This document shows, in pieces, positions 1 to 10,075 of a stretch of DNA of 64,000 nt. The translations under genes and the position numbers were made by a program. Under the pieces are notes generated by a model. It did no database searches. It was not told the origin of the DNA and was given only the letters and a program-made list of their open reading frames with translations. Each line of letters begins with the position of its first letter. Within the stretch, counting starts at the first letter, position 1. This DNA is from Selaginella moellendorffii. Lineage: Eukaryota > Streptophyta > Lycopodiopsida > Selaginellales > Selaginellaceae. Location: positions 937,183 to 1,001,182 of the forward strand of contig NW_003314317.1 in NCBI RefSeq assembly GCF_000143415.4, written 5' to 3'.

Positions 1-310
1 CCTCCTCACTGCGGTAGAGATTGAGGCTTGGATCACCGAAGCTCGTGAACTGGACGCAGTAGAAGGGCGGGCGAGAATCCGGCCAGTCGGTGTCCTTGCC
101 GATGCGCAGGCCAAAGATCTCTTGCGCCCTGAGCTTCTTCCAGGGATTACACCTGTGCAGCGCTGCCGCTGCCCGGAACACCGATTTGAGGAATGCGGTG
201 CCCAGCCCCTCGATCCTGACCAGGCTGCCGCCATAGCCGCGGCCCAGCCCTGGCCCGACGCCGAAATGCTGCTGGAAGGCGTCGAAGAGCTCCCGGAGGT
301 GCGCGTCCAT
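1..310 (-). CDS. conserved plant protein of unknown function, 5' part
   Basis: Read on the minus strand, an ATG at 310-308 opens a frame that runs without a stop to the window edge, giving about 103 residues. It begins MDAHLRELFDAFQQHFG and goes on with a Gly-rich stretch and a block containing NPWKKLRAQEIFGLRIGKD and PPFYCVQF. I do not recognise a catalytic motif. The style (hydrophobic blocks, GKDTDW, FYCVQF) recalls a family of uncharacterised plant proteins, but I cannot name it with confidence. The gene continues to the left of the window, so its length, introns and C-terminus are unknown. The start is the first ATG after an untranslated G/C-rich stretch with GATC-containing words. Confidence 0.6.
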   Translation of the reverse strand, partial: MDAHLRELFDAFQQHFGVGPGLGRGYGGSLVRIEGLGTAFLKSVFRAAAALHRCNPWKKLRAQEIFGLRIGKDTDWPDSRPPFYCVQFTSFGDPSLNLYRSEE

Positions 311-850
311 GGCCAGATCTCGCCGAGCTCCCTCCAGGAGCCGCGAAATCCCAGATCGCGCCTAGATCGCGCAGAGAACGCACCTGATTTCGCGAAATTT
401 GGGCCGATCCGTGGAAATGCTCGCCGGAGGATCAAATGTGGGCTGTGCCCTCGCCCGGATCCAGCGCGACTCACCTGGAAGGATATTCCAGAGATCCCAA
501 AAAATGGAAAAGATTTTTCTAGTGAAGTAAAAATCGTTCATGTTAATGTTAGGGGGGTGAAACGTTCGTACTGTCGGTTGTGAGGGGAGCCTGGGAATCC
601 TGCAATATAGACGACCAAACTTAATGAAGAATATGCGAATCGTTTAAGAGATATGAAAGATTATAAGTTTTTGTCTTTAACCTTGTCTAGAAGATTATTA
701 GTTGTCACCTGTCTTTAATAAATATTTTGGAGCTATGGAAACTCCAAAGATTATAAGCTATCGATCGTTCGAGTCCGTTGAATTTGTCGCATCCCAACTC
801 ACTGAGATTCATATGAGAATATCCCAAAAGAATCACCATCTTCTCGAAAG
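311..850. other. intergenic, 5' flank of the edge gene
   Basis: No convincing coding frame. The first 100 bases look like the untranslated leader of the minus-strand gene at 1-310. From about 500 the sequence becomes AT-rich and runs to the tRNA gene at 851. I see no repeat or RNA structure here. Confidence 0.4.
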
Positions 851-922
851 TGAACCCAGCGTGATTCGAACACGCAACCTTCTGATCTGGAGTCAGACGC
901 GCTACCGTTGCGCCATGGATCC
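851..922 (-). tRNA. tRNA-Trp (anticodon CCA)
   Basis: The minus strand reads as a 72-nt cloverleaf. It starts GGATCCATGGCGCAACGG, has the anticodon arm GTCTGACTCCAGATCAG with CCA in the loop, a T-arm with GTTCGAATC, and ends GGGTTCA. The acceptor stem pairs over seven positions with two G-U pairs, and the A73 discriminator is present. No intron and no encoded CCA tail are seen, as expected for a plant nuclear tRNA gene. The internal A and B promoter boxes are intact. Confidence 0.93.
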
Positions 923-1131
923 CTCTCACGTGGAAGAACAGAATATTCTCATGGCAAACAGATTTTAGGTCTACCTTAAACTCGATCACCGCCCACAACT
1001 GACTTCGAAAGCGATGCTCCCCAATCCTCTACGTATACACTATCCAAGTCTCATCAGAATAATTTCTGATCACAAAGCCTTGCAGGCTCGTCAGATCTTA
1101 TCCCGAGGATGGATAAGAAAACTATCCATAC

Positions 1132-1269
1132 ATAATATTATCTTTCGTGCAAGGTGGAAACTTTGGTTCATGCACACAATCACGAAATTGAAACTTCCAC
1201 GTATATTATCTTTCGTGGACAAAATGAAAACTCTGGTCCATGCACACAATCACGAAGCTGAAACTTCTA
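1132..1269. repeat. tandem duplication, about 68-70 bp x 2
   Basis: Two adjacent, slightly diverged copies share the words TCTTTCGTG and TGCACACAATCACGAA. The second word is at 1171 and 1241. It lies in non-coding DNA between the tRNA-Trp gene and the F-box gene. No open frame or terminal repeats mark it as a mobile element, so it looks like a simple local duplication. Confidence 0.8.
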
Positions 1270-1415
1270 GTGCCATGAACTGGCCTGAAATTCCTCAATC
1301 CCAATGTAATGTTTCTATCTATCTAAACAATCAAATGGCCTGGTCGTGCCAGACAAAGAAAAAGAGAAGCCTTTGGTATCGGTATATTCACAAAAATATT
1401 CTCACACATTCTTTC

Positions 1416-2618
1416 TCAAAGCTCTATTGAGCAAGCCGCTTGCACGACCCCGCGAAACTCGTCGCCGCCATCGCCCAGCACGTCCACCCAGGTGGTGGCG
1501 GAATCTTTGGAATCACTCACGGAATCTCGACGATCCCGACGATCTGGCGGGGCGAATCCGGCGAGCACACCCCTCTCGTCCTGCCCGAGAACCACGACAC
1601 CGCCGCCACTAATGCCCGCGCACGCCGCCACCGCCTTGCCACAATTAGCCGGCAATTGCCCCACCCTCCTGGAGCAGCGATTCGTCGCGTTGCGCGGATG
1701 ATCGCAGCAATCCAGCCTCCAGATCTCGCCGCTGGAGCGCGAGCAGCAGTAGACGATCGAATCGCCGGCGCCCACGAAGAGATTCGTGCCGTCCCTGTGC
1801 GAAACCAAGGAGTCGTCGATGAGGTCCTCGGCGCGCGACCACTTCCCCGTGGCGGGATCCAAGAACTCGGCGCTGCGGCTGAATTCGCCCTGGGAATCGC
1901 TGCCATAGCCGCTGACGACGCCGAATTTGGGACCCAATCGCTGCGACGACCGATCGATCGCGATGCCCCTGCTCTCGTCGCGCTCCTGTGTCATGTCCGG
2001 CATGGGCTCCCAGCGATCCTCGCGGACGAGGTAGCGATCGCAGCTGCGCAGCGCGTTCTTGCTCTCGTCGTGCCCGCCCGCGACGAAGATGGAGTCGTCG
2101 CCCACCGCGCAGCACGCGAAGAAGGATCTGGCGGCGCCGGGCATGTCGGATCCCCTGCTCCAGGCGCCGCGCGAGAAATCAAACACGAAGACGCTCCTCA
2201 TCGCCTGGAAGGAGCTGGGATTCCAGCCCCCGACGATGAAGAGCTTCGATTCCACCGCCGCGATGCCGGAGAAGAGGGGGATCCCGCCATGATCGCCGAG
2301 CTCCGGGATGGGCGGAATTCTCTCCCAGGATCGCGAGCTGGGGTAGTAGAGACTGAGCCCAAATGGCGGCAGGGCACCCTTTGGTGGCTGCTGTTCTTCC
2401 GGAGATTTGGGAGATTTATGGGCTTGCGCGACGACGATCGCGGAACGGGTAGTGGCACATTTCTTGCGCAGCGCGTAGAAATCCGGGCTGGCGATGAGGC
2501 TCTCCCACTCGCGGCACACGCGCTGCATTTGGGGATGGCTGGTGTGAGGAACACGAACCAGGCAGTGGAGCGCGACGTCGAAAGGGAGGCCCGGGATGAG
2601 TTCTTGCAAAGGCGCCAT
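1416..2618 (-). CDS. F-box/kelch-repeat protein (KMD/SKIP20-like)
   Basis: A single uninterrupted frame of 400 residues starts at ATG 2618. The N-terminus (ELIPGLPFDVALHCLVRVP, then VCREWESLIASPDFY) is an F-box. It is followed by kelch blades: LFIVGGWNP, FFACCAVGDDSIFVAGGHDE, DRWEPMPDMTQERDE and FGVVSGYGSDSQGEFS. The C-terminus FRGVVQAACSIEL matches the conserved tail of the Arabidopsis KISS ME DEADLY type. Such proteins are substrate receptors of SCF ubiquitin ligases: the F-box binds the SKP1 adaptor and the kelch propeller binds the target. In angiosperms the family controls type-B response regulators and phenylpropanoid enzymes; transfer of that role here is inference. The gene is intronless, as relatives are. 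Its promoter side faces the ACGT-rich region at 2919-3099. Confidence 0.9.
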   Translation of the reverse strand: MAPLQELIPGLPFDVALHCLVRVPHTSHPQMQRVCREWESLIASPDFYALRKKCATTRSAIVVAQAHKSPKSPEEQQPPKGALPPFGLSLYYPSSRSWERIPPIPELGDHGGIPLFSGIAAVESKLFIVGGWNPSSFQAMRSVFVFDFSRGAWSRGSDMPGAARSFFACCAVGDDSIFVAGGHDESKNALRSCDRYLVREDRWEPMPDMTQERDESRGIAIDRSSQRLGPKFGVVSGYGSDSQGEFSRSAEFLDPATGKWSRAEDLIDDSLVSHRDGTNLFVGAGDSIVYCCSRSSGEIWRLDCCDHPRNATNRCSRRVGQLPANCGKAVAACAGISGGGVVVLGQDERGVLAGFAPPDRRDRRDSVSDSKDSATTWVDVLGDGGDEFRGVVQAACSIEL

Positions 2619-2918
2619 TTGGAACTTGGCGATCAGATTGCGAGAAATTGATCGAGACCCAGATGAGAAGCGATCGAATGCTTCGTGCCCAGTGGATTTC
2701 TTATACCTGGCACTGCTCGAATCGGGAGATCACACGAAGCTAGAATGGAAACAAAGCTCTATCCTCTTCCCTGCTGAAGCAACTAGGGAGAAATCGCGGT
2801 GGGTCGATCGATCCAAGTCAATTGCATCGAATCTCTCACCCAGGAAAGACTGTTCTTCGGCGAGAATGCGACGCTTATAAGCAAAGCGCGAACTCGAGTC
2901 AAGCACGGCAATGAAAAC

Positions 2919-3099
2919 CCTATTTATGCCCCCCTTTCGCCACCTCACCGCACGGCCGCCGCGCTGGCAGACACGTCGATCAGCCCGCTTGCGTCACACG
3001 CATCTGGCGGTCGGAATCTATGCACTCACCCACGTGGCAAGTGGATTTACGGTTACATTTTCTCGCCGGCTCCACGTGGTCGGCTCCGCGTGACGTGGC
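2919..3099 (-). promoter_or_regulatory. candidate promoter of the F-box/kelch gene with ACGT/G-box cluster
   Basis: On the minus strand a TATA-like word (CATAAATAGGG) lies at 2919-2929, about 300 bp upstream of the F-box/kelch start codon. Farther upstream are two perfect CCACGTGG G-boxes (3030-3037 and 3072-3079) and a TGACGTGGC word (3091-3099). G-boxes are bound by bZIP and bHLH factors and are common in light- or ABA-regulated plant promoters. Three ACGT cores within 70 bp is more than chance spacing suggests. Assignment to the kelch gene rests on position only. Confidence 0.45.
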
Positions 3100-3772
3100 G
3101 CAGGCCTCGCCAATAACCGCCAAAGCTGCCGCAATACGTGGCATGGGAACATGGCCGGCGCATGTGCATGCATGTCCATGGAAGCTTCCATATTGTTTTG
3201 TACCATGGAAAATTCGCAAAAGAACTCCGACTTGATCTTGTCTATGGTTTGTGGTCCAATGGCCTTTTGCTTTCAGTTGGCTTGACCACTGGAAAATCGC
3301 TCTCTCTTCCATTTCTTCCCAAAACTTGTCTAACAAATTGATATTTTCCTTCCAAGGGAAGAATCTCTCGAGAATAAAAGGTGGCGGGATCAAGCAACAA
3401 CCAGTACAAAACGTCCTTCCTCGCCTGCATCATCACGCTGCATGATTCCAGAGATATCTGACACACTGCCTGATGAAACACGTCAGTGTCGCGGAAAGCT
3501 CTATCCATACAGCTGAAAACAAATAACAAAGAACAGGTGAAAAAGAGCTCTTCTAGAAACGCTATTTCCTCAATCAATCCAATCCAACGAGGACTTCTAG
3601 AAACCATGGGTCAAGCAAAAGCAAGGATAATTGAGGCAAAGGAAGGCAATCAAGTATTGGCACAAAGGAGAAAAAATAAAGACACAATGGTCCTACCAAG
3701 AGCAAAGATCGAGAAATCACTATCAAGGGAGAAAAGAGCACACAATGATACTTCGATACAATACCCCCAACT

Positions 3773-4027
3773 TGGCAGCTTTACCTCTGGCTAGTGGACA
3801 TGTTTCTTCCGGCCAACTTGTTTTTGTCCCTGGATGATCACTCATCCACGCGCAATTCTTTTTTTCACTAGCGAGCGATGCTTCAGCCTATACAAAAGCC
3901 AAGCGTGTCACGAGAAAGGAATTTTACCAGGCCACGCAAGGCACGGCAGTGGGAGAAATCGAATCCACTCTAGCTTGCAACGTCATGGGAGATAACTTTG
4001 TCCGGGACCTTATCTATCGGAGAGAAG
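3773..4027 (-). pseudogene. decayed duplicate of the 3' end of RRS1
   Basis: This stretch follows the order of 4280-4590, the last two exons of RRS1, with deletions. Shared words include CTTTACCTCTGGC, TTTCTTCCGGCCA, CTTGTTTTT.TCCCTGGATG, ACAAAAGCCAAGC and ACTTTGTCC. Most of the basic C-terminal coding block is deleted or altered, and the splice region is damaged. It lies about 250 bp downstream of RRS1 in the same orientation, so it is a tandem partial duplicate, not a processed copy, since intron sequence is included. No useful reading frame remains. Confidence 0.75.
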
Positions 4028-4270
4028 CTGATCTGTTAATCTGCAAGTTTCCAAAGGTGATTCCAGGCAGTGGAGGATCAAAAACCATCCTGTCTATTTC
4101 CACCACTCACTAGACGTTTTCGGAGGAGCTGGATACATGGTGGCCGCGACTGTTGCCAGGCTCTTTCACGGTGATCTGGAAAAAAAGCTGTTAATTTTCG
4201 ACAACTTTTCATCTCGTCACATACCCTGTCGATACTTTGGCGATAGAGTCCAGCGCATCCGTCCTCAGTC

Positions 4271-5770
4271 CTATTTGGCATCTTTACCTCTGGCGAACTT
4301 GGAGCCTTTAGAGGTTTTGTTTCTTCCGGCCAGCTTGTTTTTATCCCTGGATGGCCCCTTTGTACCGCCGCCACGCCCGAATTTCTTTTTACTGTGGCCA
4401 CCATTAGCGATGTTTTGACGCTCGCGTTGGCTCTGCTGCGATGTGTTGTAGCTGCTAACAGCCTACACAAAAGCCAAGCACGCCGTGAGAGAAGTTCGCC
4501 AGGCCACGAAAGGCGAAAATCAAATCGCTCACCTTGTTCACATCAACAATCTCCTGATTGTGACGGGAGAGCACTTTGTCCAGAATCTTATCGGACTGTT
4601 GTTTCTCCTCTTTGGAGGATCCAACGACTGGAAGGAACTGTATTACACATTTTTTATGCGTTAAGAACAAAGAATAACAGAAGGGAAAAGGGAGAACAGA
4701 AATCTCACCTTTCGATGCTTTCCTGCGTGTTTTGCCGGCTTTTCACCCTCCAGCTTACGATCAAACTTGCCTACGCTGGCCGTAGCAGTACTTGCGTGTC
4801 CAGCAATCTCGCCGAGTTCATCTTTCGTGAGTTTCTTTGGAACTTGCGCGGAGCCGGTTATAGGCAAAGCCATCGTCGACAATTGGACAGTACTAATGAT
4901 CAAAACAACAATCAGACGATGTGGTTTGAGACTAATAATATTTACCTCGGGAGCGCAGATTTTCCGGCAACTTTGAGCGTGTGTTTCAAGTTCTGGAGAC
5001 GATTCTTCTCTTGCTTTTCAATGCGTGCCTTCTTTTCTTTCTTCATGTTTGAGAATGGATCTTCTCCAGGTTCTGCATAACCCAGAGAGACAAATGCGCT
5101 AAGTGAAACCAAATATGGAAACAAAAGCCACTTACCATCAGTGCTCTTGGCCTCAATTACAGGTATGTCTCGCTCATCTGCAACTCTTTTATAACCATAC
5201 CGCCTTCTCCATTCCCCAGCGTCTTCATCAAAATCTAGCTTGCTGCGTTTCCTCTTCTTTATACCTGGGGAAATAAAATAAAAATCCTTGTATACACAAA
5301 TCCAAAGAGACCACACAAGATAGATACCTTTGCTCTGTGCGAATTGCTCCCATTTCGTGGGTGGCCGCGGCTTCGGGAGCTACAAGGACAAATCCAAAAT
5401 GAATGAGAAGGAGAAAAAAGAAAGAATTTCTACTCACAGGTTTTTCTCTAGGAAGCTTTGTTGTGGGAGGAGGCAAGATCACGAGACGCCCATACTTATC
5501 CGCCTCAGAAGGCATGTTAAACAGCTTCTCTGCCAGCGCTTGAATGGCTCGAGCGCCCTTTCGGAGGCATTGCTCGTCATAATCATCGCTAGAAATCATC
5601 CACAAGAAGAAAAATGTAGCTCCATCCGAGCGAGAAGAAAATCGTCCCTACCTGGAAGTCGACGCCTCCTCGATTCCTGGATCAGTAGCGTCGAAGACGA
5701 GCAGATTGCCGATGTCCATGCGCAATCCGGACAGGGAATCCATCCCCGCGCCTTCTTCCTCGGCCGCCAT
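4271..5770 (-). CDS. RRS1: ribosome biogenesis regulatory protein RRS1
   Basis: Eight exons are seen: 5770-5652, 5588-5438, 5379-5328, 5264-5136, 5072-4946, 4892-4709, 4637-4533 and 4462-4271. Together they give about 352 residues. All junctions keep frame and use GT/AG. The diagnostic block [20 protein letters not shown] followed by [10 protein letters not shown] and GYKRV is the RRS1 signature. Farther on come ALPITG and a Lys/Arg/Gly-rich tail ending [12 protein letters not shown]1 acts in the nucleolus with RPF2 to load the 5S RNP (5S rRNA, RPL5, RPL11) onto pre-60S particles. A telo-box sits just before the start codon, as is common for ribosome assembly genes. The start is the first ATG, only 42 bp from the stop of the upstream FolB gene. 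Confidence 0.93.
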
Positions 5771-5783
5771 CGCGGAAGAACTA

Positions 5784-5816
5784 AAACCCTAGAAACAAAA
5801 TCTCCAAGAACCCTAA
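5784..5816 (-). promoter_or_regulatory. telo-box elements upstream of RRS1
   Basis: AAACCCTA occurs at 5784-5791 and AACCCTAA at 5810-5816 (plus-strand reading). Both lie within 50 bp of the RRS1 start codon at 5770. The second overlaps the FolB stop codon. Telo-boxes are known in promoters of plant translation and ribosome genes. The placement is striking because almost no other non-coding DNA separates the two genes. Confidence 0.55.
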
Positions 5817-6323
5817 ATCTCTTTATTGCTGGATGGGTTTCTTCGAAAAATCTCTACTCCCAAATAATCTACGCTCCCTTTGACAGCAACGTGAGGCTTT
5901 CCCACTCTCACGCGAATGCTCGTCGCGGATGGAAATCTCTCAAACACGCCCTTTGCAATGCTCGCTGCCACGGCCTCCAAGAGAGAAAATGGTGGACCTT
6001 CTACCACAGCCTTGACGATCCTGGCACCAAAAAAATCGATTTTTGGGAGGAATTCTTCCAAGTTTCTACCTGTAGATCGCTCCATAGCTGATTGAATCCT
6101 CGATGTTGTCGCTGTTGCAAGCCTTGGACAAATCGGTCCACACATCCGCGTCCACCAGGAACTTTTGGCCCAATTTCTTCTCTTCGTCGTACACGCCGTG
6201 GTAGCCGTGGAAGATCATGCCACGAAGAATGAGCTTATCGCCATTTGGGTCACTGCCGCAAGAACACGCAAAAAAATTCGTTTTTTTCTGAGGGGAAAGA
6301 GATTTCCAAGCGTCATACCTCAT
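5813..6323 (-). CDS. FOLB: dihydroneopterin aldolase (folate synthesis)
   Basis: Three exons are read: 6323-6319 (only ATG plus two bases), 6252-6070 and 6020-5813. They give 131 residues, the usual size for FolB. The protein shows DKLILRGMIFHGYHGVYDEE, which carries the family's Gly-Tyr-His-Gly active-site region, then KFLVDADVW and SYGAIYR. It ends with VRVRVGKPHVAV and GVEIFRR. The enzyme cleaves 7,8-dihydroneopterin to 6-hydroxymethyl-dihydropterin and glycolaldehyde in folate synthesis, and in plants it is cytosolic. The start rests on the ATGAG|TGACCC splice, which is the only in-frame ATG after an upstream stop. The gene sits 43 bp after the stop of the LRR gene and 42 bp before the start of RRS1. 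Confidence 0.9.
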
Positions 6324-6366
6324 CTCGTAGCACCGGGAGAACACTGCTGCTCCTTCGCCTAGGGCT

Positions 6367-7424
6367 CTAGAGCGACTTTAAGTAGGAGTTAAATGCCAAG
6401 TAAGGTGTTTTTGGTGCGTCGATCGTCCCAGTAAATCCAGGCTCGAGAACTTTTCGTTGCTCCAGATCGTATTTCTCATTGATCTTGTCCTGTGCAAGAA
6501 GTTCTCGCAATGGTGGCGGGGGCACCACTTCCGGTTTTATGATCTGGATTGCAAAAAGAAAAAGAAGTTATTTTCTGGCAAGAAAGAGGAAAGTTTTCAT
6601 CACCTTGACAGGAGGCCATTCGAAGTTTTTGAGCTGGGGGCAGTAGAGTTCTAGCCTGATCTTCTCTTTGTAAGAAGGATTAAGCGTGGTTATCACATCG
6701 CTCCAAAGCATCAGATCGACGAGCTCGTTGCATTGCTGGAGATCGAGCTCTTTCAAACCTCGAACTACAATGTGTGCTGTTTTCAAGTGGACGCATCGCG
6801 CTAGAGAGATTCTCTCGAGAGAATTCGACTGCGAAAGGTCACGCGCTGTGAGCAAAGTCTGCCGGAAAAGAACAATGAGAGAAGTTACCTCTATCAAAAC
6901 ATAGTTTAGAGCTGCACAGCACGATAAATCCAGTTCCTTGAGCGCTGGAGCAACAGTGTAAGGCGACATGACATACCTGGTCAAGAACTTGGCTCCCCGG
7001 AGCTCTAGTTTCTCCTGGAGATAGAACTTTGAGATGATCCCAGAGGACTCAAGAGGAACTTACGAGATTTGGGCGAGGAACGCTGAAGAGCTCGGTGATG
7101 AAAGGCTCGTCCACTCTGGAACTCCAGATGATAGATATCTACAACAAGAGTTGAGCTGCTAAGAACGAGGAAAGAAAAGCATAGAACTTACCAAGTTACA
7201 TGTCGCCAGCAAATTGAGACGAGTCTCGTTAAAGGCAGGCGAAACCACGGGGTCAGGAAGAGCTTCCAGCGGTCTCTCCCATTTTCCATTTCCAAGCGCC
7301 TAAGTGAAAACAAATGTGAGAAATCCATGGATCGATCAAATCGCAGTACCTTGATCCAGCCAGAGTCTGGCTTTGGTGCGGCGCCCTTCTTCTTCCCTTT
7401 GCCCTTGCCCTTCTTGGGCGCCAT
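6367..7424 (-). CDS. leucine-rich-repeat protein with basic N-terminus
   Basis: Six exons (7424-7350, 7299-7192, 7138-7064, 7014-6889, 6858-6604, 6543-6367) give about 271 residues. The first exon codes for MAPKKGKGKGKKKGAAPKP, a Lys/Gly-rich start that could bind nucleic acid or serve as a nuclear signal (inference). The middle has leucine-rich repeats such as LEKLELRGAKFL, LKELDLSCCAALNYVLIE, LERISLARCVHLK and LKELDLQQCNELVDLML, of the cysteine-containing type seen in F-box/LRR proteins. No F-box is visible. The C-terminus has a proline run (PEVVPPPPLRELL). There is no signal peptide or transmembrane helix, so it is intracellular. I cannot assign a function. It is the upstream member of a three-gene tandem cluster. 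Confidence 0.75.
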
Positions 7425-7552
7425 AGCTGCCGCACCAAAGCTCTCGCACCGAATGGCGGGACGCAACGTTCGGATGGCCACATCCTTACCGTCAAAATTA
7501 GGGCTTGAGTCGTTTAAAATAAGTTTAACGGTTATAGATTTCCCCCAAGGGG

Positions 7553-8172
7553 CTTGTTCGAGCTCTCTATAGCAGCGAGATAGTAGCGTAAGCACCACGT
7601 CGATGCTTGGTCTTCTCGGTGAGCTTCTTGGAATCGACCCTCAAGCCTCTCAAGGGGTCGGGTAAGGAATCGGGTTCACCGAGATCAAGGCTTCACGAAT
7701 CCAGTTCCATGCTTACGTGACGGATTGTACCTTTGAAGTTTTCGAAGTCAACCAAAGTCTTGCTCTACTGCTCCAGTCTGCTGCCGACAAAGCTCTTCTT
7801 GGTTCCTGGGATCGCATCCTCAGTTTCTAAACCTCTCGTGGTGACCCCAGCATGAACTTGTCGACCATCTTCGAATCTACAAAGGTAGTGAGCTCCATCT
7901 TCCTGTAGAGATCGAGCACCTCGTCGTACACACTATGTTGGACACAGACTGAGAGCATGGCTTTCCAAGTAACAATATCCTTCCCCTGGATTTCTTAAAA
8001 GACCTCCCTTGTGTCTTTCAGGCTACTGCCCTTCCTATGTTCAGTAGTGCTGTCCTGACAATGAGATCGTTCTCAAAGCCGTTCCCAGTGAGCTGCAAGT
8101 GAATAAGTTCCTTGCAAAGCATTCCTTTTCAGCGGTTGAGAATGGTGACAAAGGTGACGTACACTCTTGGCT
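7553..8172 (-). pseudogene. decayed, deletion-riddled copy of the kinase and PPR genes
   Basis: Segments match, in order, pieces of the intact genes to the right. 7560-7600 resembles 10115-10160 (kinase 3' end), 7595-7700 resembles 11548-11680 (kinase 5' end), 7735-7800 resembles 11762-11875 (intergenic and PPR 3' end). 7803-7865 resembles 12727-12790 and 7880-8170 resembles 12840-13145 (PPR body). Large internal parts are missing and stops are frequent. Gene order and orientation are kept, so it arose by tandem duplication of the kinase-PPR pair followed by deletions. The copy breaks off near 8172 and resumes at 9926. Confidence 0.8.
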
Positions 8173-9925
8173 TGGGGTAATTTTCCTTAAGAAAAATTAG
8201 ACCTCATGTGAGAAATTGTTCATTATATTTACATGAAAAATTATATTCAGATGATAATTTACACCACACACCTCATTCTAATCTTGAAAATGGTAAATTC
8301 ATAGATGAAAAACATGTAAATATTTATTCTTGTGTAAGGATTATTATAAATGATGATGGACGGGAAGAAAGCCATTGTAGGCTTTGTTTGAAATATTACT
8401 TTTCAAGAGATTTTATTTTATTTTTAAAGAACTAGTATGATGTAGATTGTGTTTGGCGAAGCATGTAGGAATACAGTTTCCTCATAATTCATTTTAATAC
8501 TACTTATGTCATTGAATGCTTATAAAAATGGGTGAAGTGATATATTTTGCATGGTAAATATATGTATAAATTAATGACTTTGTTATGGCTTTGGTTAATT
8601 CATTTCATAAATTATTATTTGAAGGTTTTTCTTGCAAGGAGTATTACAAGCATACTAAGGAAGTTTGCACTTCAGGAACATATCTCATTCAAGGATATAA
8701 GCCTTCTTGACAAGTTACAGATATGCTTGTAATCTGAAGAAAATCTTTCTGCTTTTTTATGCTATAAAATGCAAGTGCAACAATTCTGAAAGTTGGTATG
8801 TAGCTGATATATCTTTTATGAAGTGCAATTATGGGGATTCAGACTTTTATACAATCACATCCATGCTATGCAAAACATTTAAAGGCTATTAGCACGTATT
8901 GAAGTTGGAGAATTAGTGAGACGACATTTGATCTTTGAGCATATATCAAATCAAGCAAGAAAAATAATAAGTTACACTTCTTTATGGAAAAGAGTTGACT
9001 GAAAATGTTTTTTATGCTAGATTTACCTAGAAGTGCTTGAAGTTGAGAAAACATCTTCTAGAAGTAAAAATTTGAAATGTTAATTAGTTGGTCTTGTTAT
9101 CTTTTTAATTTCTCTAAAGAAGGAAAGACATAAGAAGCCCAATCCTTGTCCTGAGCTTTTTGAAATATATGGACCAAGGTTTATAACCTAAAGAAACATA
9201 TAAGTGACAAATTATCTTAATGTAGCAATGGTCGATGTCAAATTATGCACACAAGACAAATTAACCATATAGCTGTTTTTACTGATAAATTCTTTTGTGA
9301 CATATGCAACTAGTGACAAGTTATATAAACATGAAAAATTGCAAAACTTTATCCACACACTTCTTTTAAACTTCTACTTCATATCCATAATAAACTCCAT
9401 GAACTCTCTAGAATATACAGATTTTATTTATATAATTATTTGGACAATACATTTTTATTAAGTACACTTCCTTTAAAAGATTTATAGAGACTTTGCAATA
9501 GGAGAAATCATTCAGCAAGAATGGTATTAATGGTCAATTGTGACATTCAATCTGATGATTGTTAAAATGTGTTTACAATTTGGATGCAAGTAAATATAAC
9601 TATACAGTTTTGAGCCATCATCCCATGTGACTCCCTTCAAGAGCAAATCCAAGCCTTTTCAAAAGAATTTATCACTTTCTATAATACATTCACTAAGAAA
9701 TGTACCTGGTTTGGATTCTCCTCATTTGTGGCTATGGTGATTACTGTTAAGCTTGTTGTTGGCCTATAGCTAGGCTTTCCTTCTCCTCCAGTGTTTTTCC
9801 AACTCTGGGATCAAAAGCACAATTAAAAACCGGGGCTAAACCGTATGGTTCGGTTTAAACATATTTTGTCATGTGGTATATTTGATATATAAATATAATT
9901 TACATGCCAAGATCATAGGAAGCGT
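8173..9925. mobile_element. AT-rich insertion of unknown type splitting the PPR/kinase pseudogene
   Basis: About 1.75 kb of very AT-rich sequence separates two parts of one decayed PPR copy, so it is an insertion or an old element. I find no terminal repeats, target duplication or transposase. Short frames such as the one at 8547-8732 (ending LRKFALQEHISFKD) and the one near 8817-8960 weakly recall PPR repeats but are full of stops. It may be a heavily mutated fragment rather than a transposon. The class is not resolved. Confidence 0.4.
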
Positions 9926-10040
9926 CCTGCAAAACCATCTCGTCAAACATTTTCTGCGCATTCCTATGAGATGGTTGCCCAGTAATCTGTCCTGCTCCTG
10001 CCCGCTATCATATCTTCCTGGAGAGCCTTAATAACTACTA
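9926..10040 (-). pseudogene. fragment of decayed PPR copy, 5' portion
   Basis: It matches the intact PPR gene around 13228-13400. Shared words are AACCATCTCGTCAAACATT, CTGCGCATTCCTATGAGATG and CCTGCTCCTGCCCGCTATC. An internal block is deleted, bringing the two ends together. It continues the copy that stops at about 8172, which shows that 8173-9925 was inserted later or is an unrelated replacement. Confidence 0.75.
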
Positions 10041-10075
10041 TCCGTTTCGTGTAGACAATATATTTCCCCCTTGAG

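Noticed and set aside
1440-2651. Plus-strand frame of 403 codons
   Set aside because: It mirrors the F-box/kelch gene, whose kelch motifs are unmistakable on the minus strand.
6953-6985. A possible 32-bp intron in the LRR gene (GTATGT...CCAG)
   Set aside because: Far below the usual minimum intron length, and reading straight through keeps the frame (LTRYVMSPYTVAPALKELDL).
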